5,987 nucleotides of DNA from an uncultured Sutterella sp. (GTDB lineage: Bacteria > Pseudomonadota > Gammaproteobacteria > Burkholderiales > Burkholderiaceae_F). The position numbers and the translations under genes are program-made. Below, one piece after another: positions 5,337 through 5,987 of this stretch. The notes beneath the pieces were generated by a model that was not told the DNA's origin, searched no databases, and saw only the letters and a list, made by a program, of their open reading frames with translations. Numbering within the stretch: the first letter of the stretch is position 1; each line of letters starts with the position of its first letter. The stretch spans positions 1 through 5,987 of the forward strand of contig CALEAW010000095.1 in NCBI GenBank assembly GCA_937943605.1, read 5' to 3'.

Positions 5337-5987
5337 CTAGATGCCCTCCTTAGAAGACAACAACGCAAGCAACGCGTCTTTACTCAAGCGACTCGACATA
5401 TCGGCGCCCTCTAAGAGCGCATCCGCAAGTGAACGCTTGGTGTCATGCAAACGCAAGATCTTTTCTTCAATCGTGCCTTCAGCTACCAAGCGATAAACCG
5501 TCACTGGACGCTCCTGACCAATGCGGTAGGCACGGTCTGAGGCCTGGTCTTCAATGGCCGGATTCCACCACGGATCCAAATGGATCACATAGTCGGCAGC
5601 CGTCAAATTAAGCCCCGTACCACCAGCCTTCAAGCTAATCAAGAAAAGCGGCATCTTGCCAAGACGGAAGGTTTCTGTGAGCTTCGTACGTTGCGCGGCC
5701 GACACAGCCCCATCCAAGTAGAGGTACTCAATATTGAGCGCATCTAGAGCTTCACGCACCAAGGCCAAGTGAGACGTAAACTGACTAAAGACCAACGCGC
5801 GATGACCATTGTGATGCAGTTCTTCGACGAGCTTCAAGAAAGCCTGAGTCTTAGAAGAATCAAACGTCAACTGTGGATTGACAAGCTTCGGATGACAAGC
5901 AGCCTGACGTAAACGCGTGAGCGCAGCGAGCGCCTGCATCGGATTAATTTCGCCAGACTCAAGCTCTTCAACGGTCTTTTCACGGAT
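5337..5987 (-). CDS. SNF2-family DEAD/DEAH-type helicase/ATPase, C-terminal part (5' end outside window)
   Basis: The frame is open from the window edge to a TAG at 5337-5339, giving 216 visible residues; the Met at 5939 is internal because the frame continues upstream as an uninterrupted helical stretch. This is the second RecA-like lobe of a Swi2/Snf2 ATPase, which couples ATP hydrolysis to translocation on double-stranded DNA. Numbering from the window edge: LTRLRQAACHPKL (24-36), motif IV VFSQF (66-70), YLDGAVS (90-96), motif V SLKAGGTGLNLTAADYV (118-134), DPWWNP (138-143), and motif VI DQASDRAYRIGQ (147-158) with Arg152 and Arg155 where the arginine fingers are expected. The tail (LADALLEGAD to the stop) is a normal end for bacterial SNF2 proteins, so the 3' end looks intact. 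The ATP-binding lobe and any N-terminal zinc finger lie outside the window. The partner complex is not identifiable. Confidence 0.93.
   Translation of the reverse strand: MREKTVEELESGEINPMQALAALTRLRQAACHPKLVNPQLTFDSSKTQAFLKLVEELHHNGHRALVFSQFTSHLALVREALDALNIEYLYLDGAVSAAQRTKLTETFRLGKMPLFLISLKAGGTGLNLTAADYVIHLDPWWNPAIEDQASDRAYRIGQERPVTVYRLVAEGTIEEKILRLHDTKRSLADALLEGADMSSRLSKDALLALLSSKEGI

Overview
The window looks like part of a Gram-negative (proteobacterial) chromosome. Two genes end in outer-membrane autotransporter beta-barrels with the terminal Phe expected of BAM substrates, and one carries a cleavable Sec signal peptide. Moderate base composition and a large S6-type autotransporter would fit gut proteobacteria such as Sutterellaceae, but that placement is an impression and not shown by the sequence.

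Layout, left to right. (1) Positions 1-476 (+): the 3' end of an autotransporter gene, 157 residues of beta-barrel, cut by the window edge. (2) Positions 477-705: a gap between convergent genes holding three inverted repeats. The outer two are probable terminators facing the two genes; the middle one is unexplained. (3) Positions 706-4755 (-): a complete 1349-residue serine-protease autotransporter (peptidase S6 / SPATE-like) with signal peptide, intact His/Asp/Ser triad, beta-helix passenger and C-terminal barrel. Its barrel is a paralogue of the one at 1-476. (4) Positions 4756-5336: a 581-base gap without a confident gene. It holds a good sigma70-like promoter for the autotransporter, a predicted 5' leader of about 267 nt that can fold over the start codon, and a hairpin plus T-tract that probably terminates the next gene. 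(5) Positions 5337-5987 (-): the C-terminal end of a SNF2-family helicase/ATPase, cut by the window edge.

How it works together. The two autotransporters are probably independently transcribed surface or secreted proteins, converging on a shared terminator region. The SNF2 gene lies upstream in the same direction as the large autotransporter, but a terminator and then a promoter separate them, so I read the autotransporter as monocistronic. Nothing links the SNF2 protein to the autotransporters functionally.

The most interesting signal is the autotransporter leader. A perfect 11-bp inverted repeat would pair the SD-to-start spacer and the first base of AUG with an upstream arm. That arm lies inside a short upstream reading frame, an arrangement resembling translational attenuation. 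I see no CRISPR, tRNA, rRNA, insertion sequence, phage or defence module.
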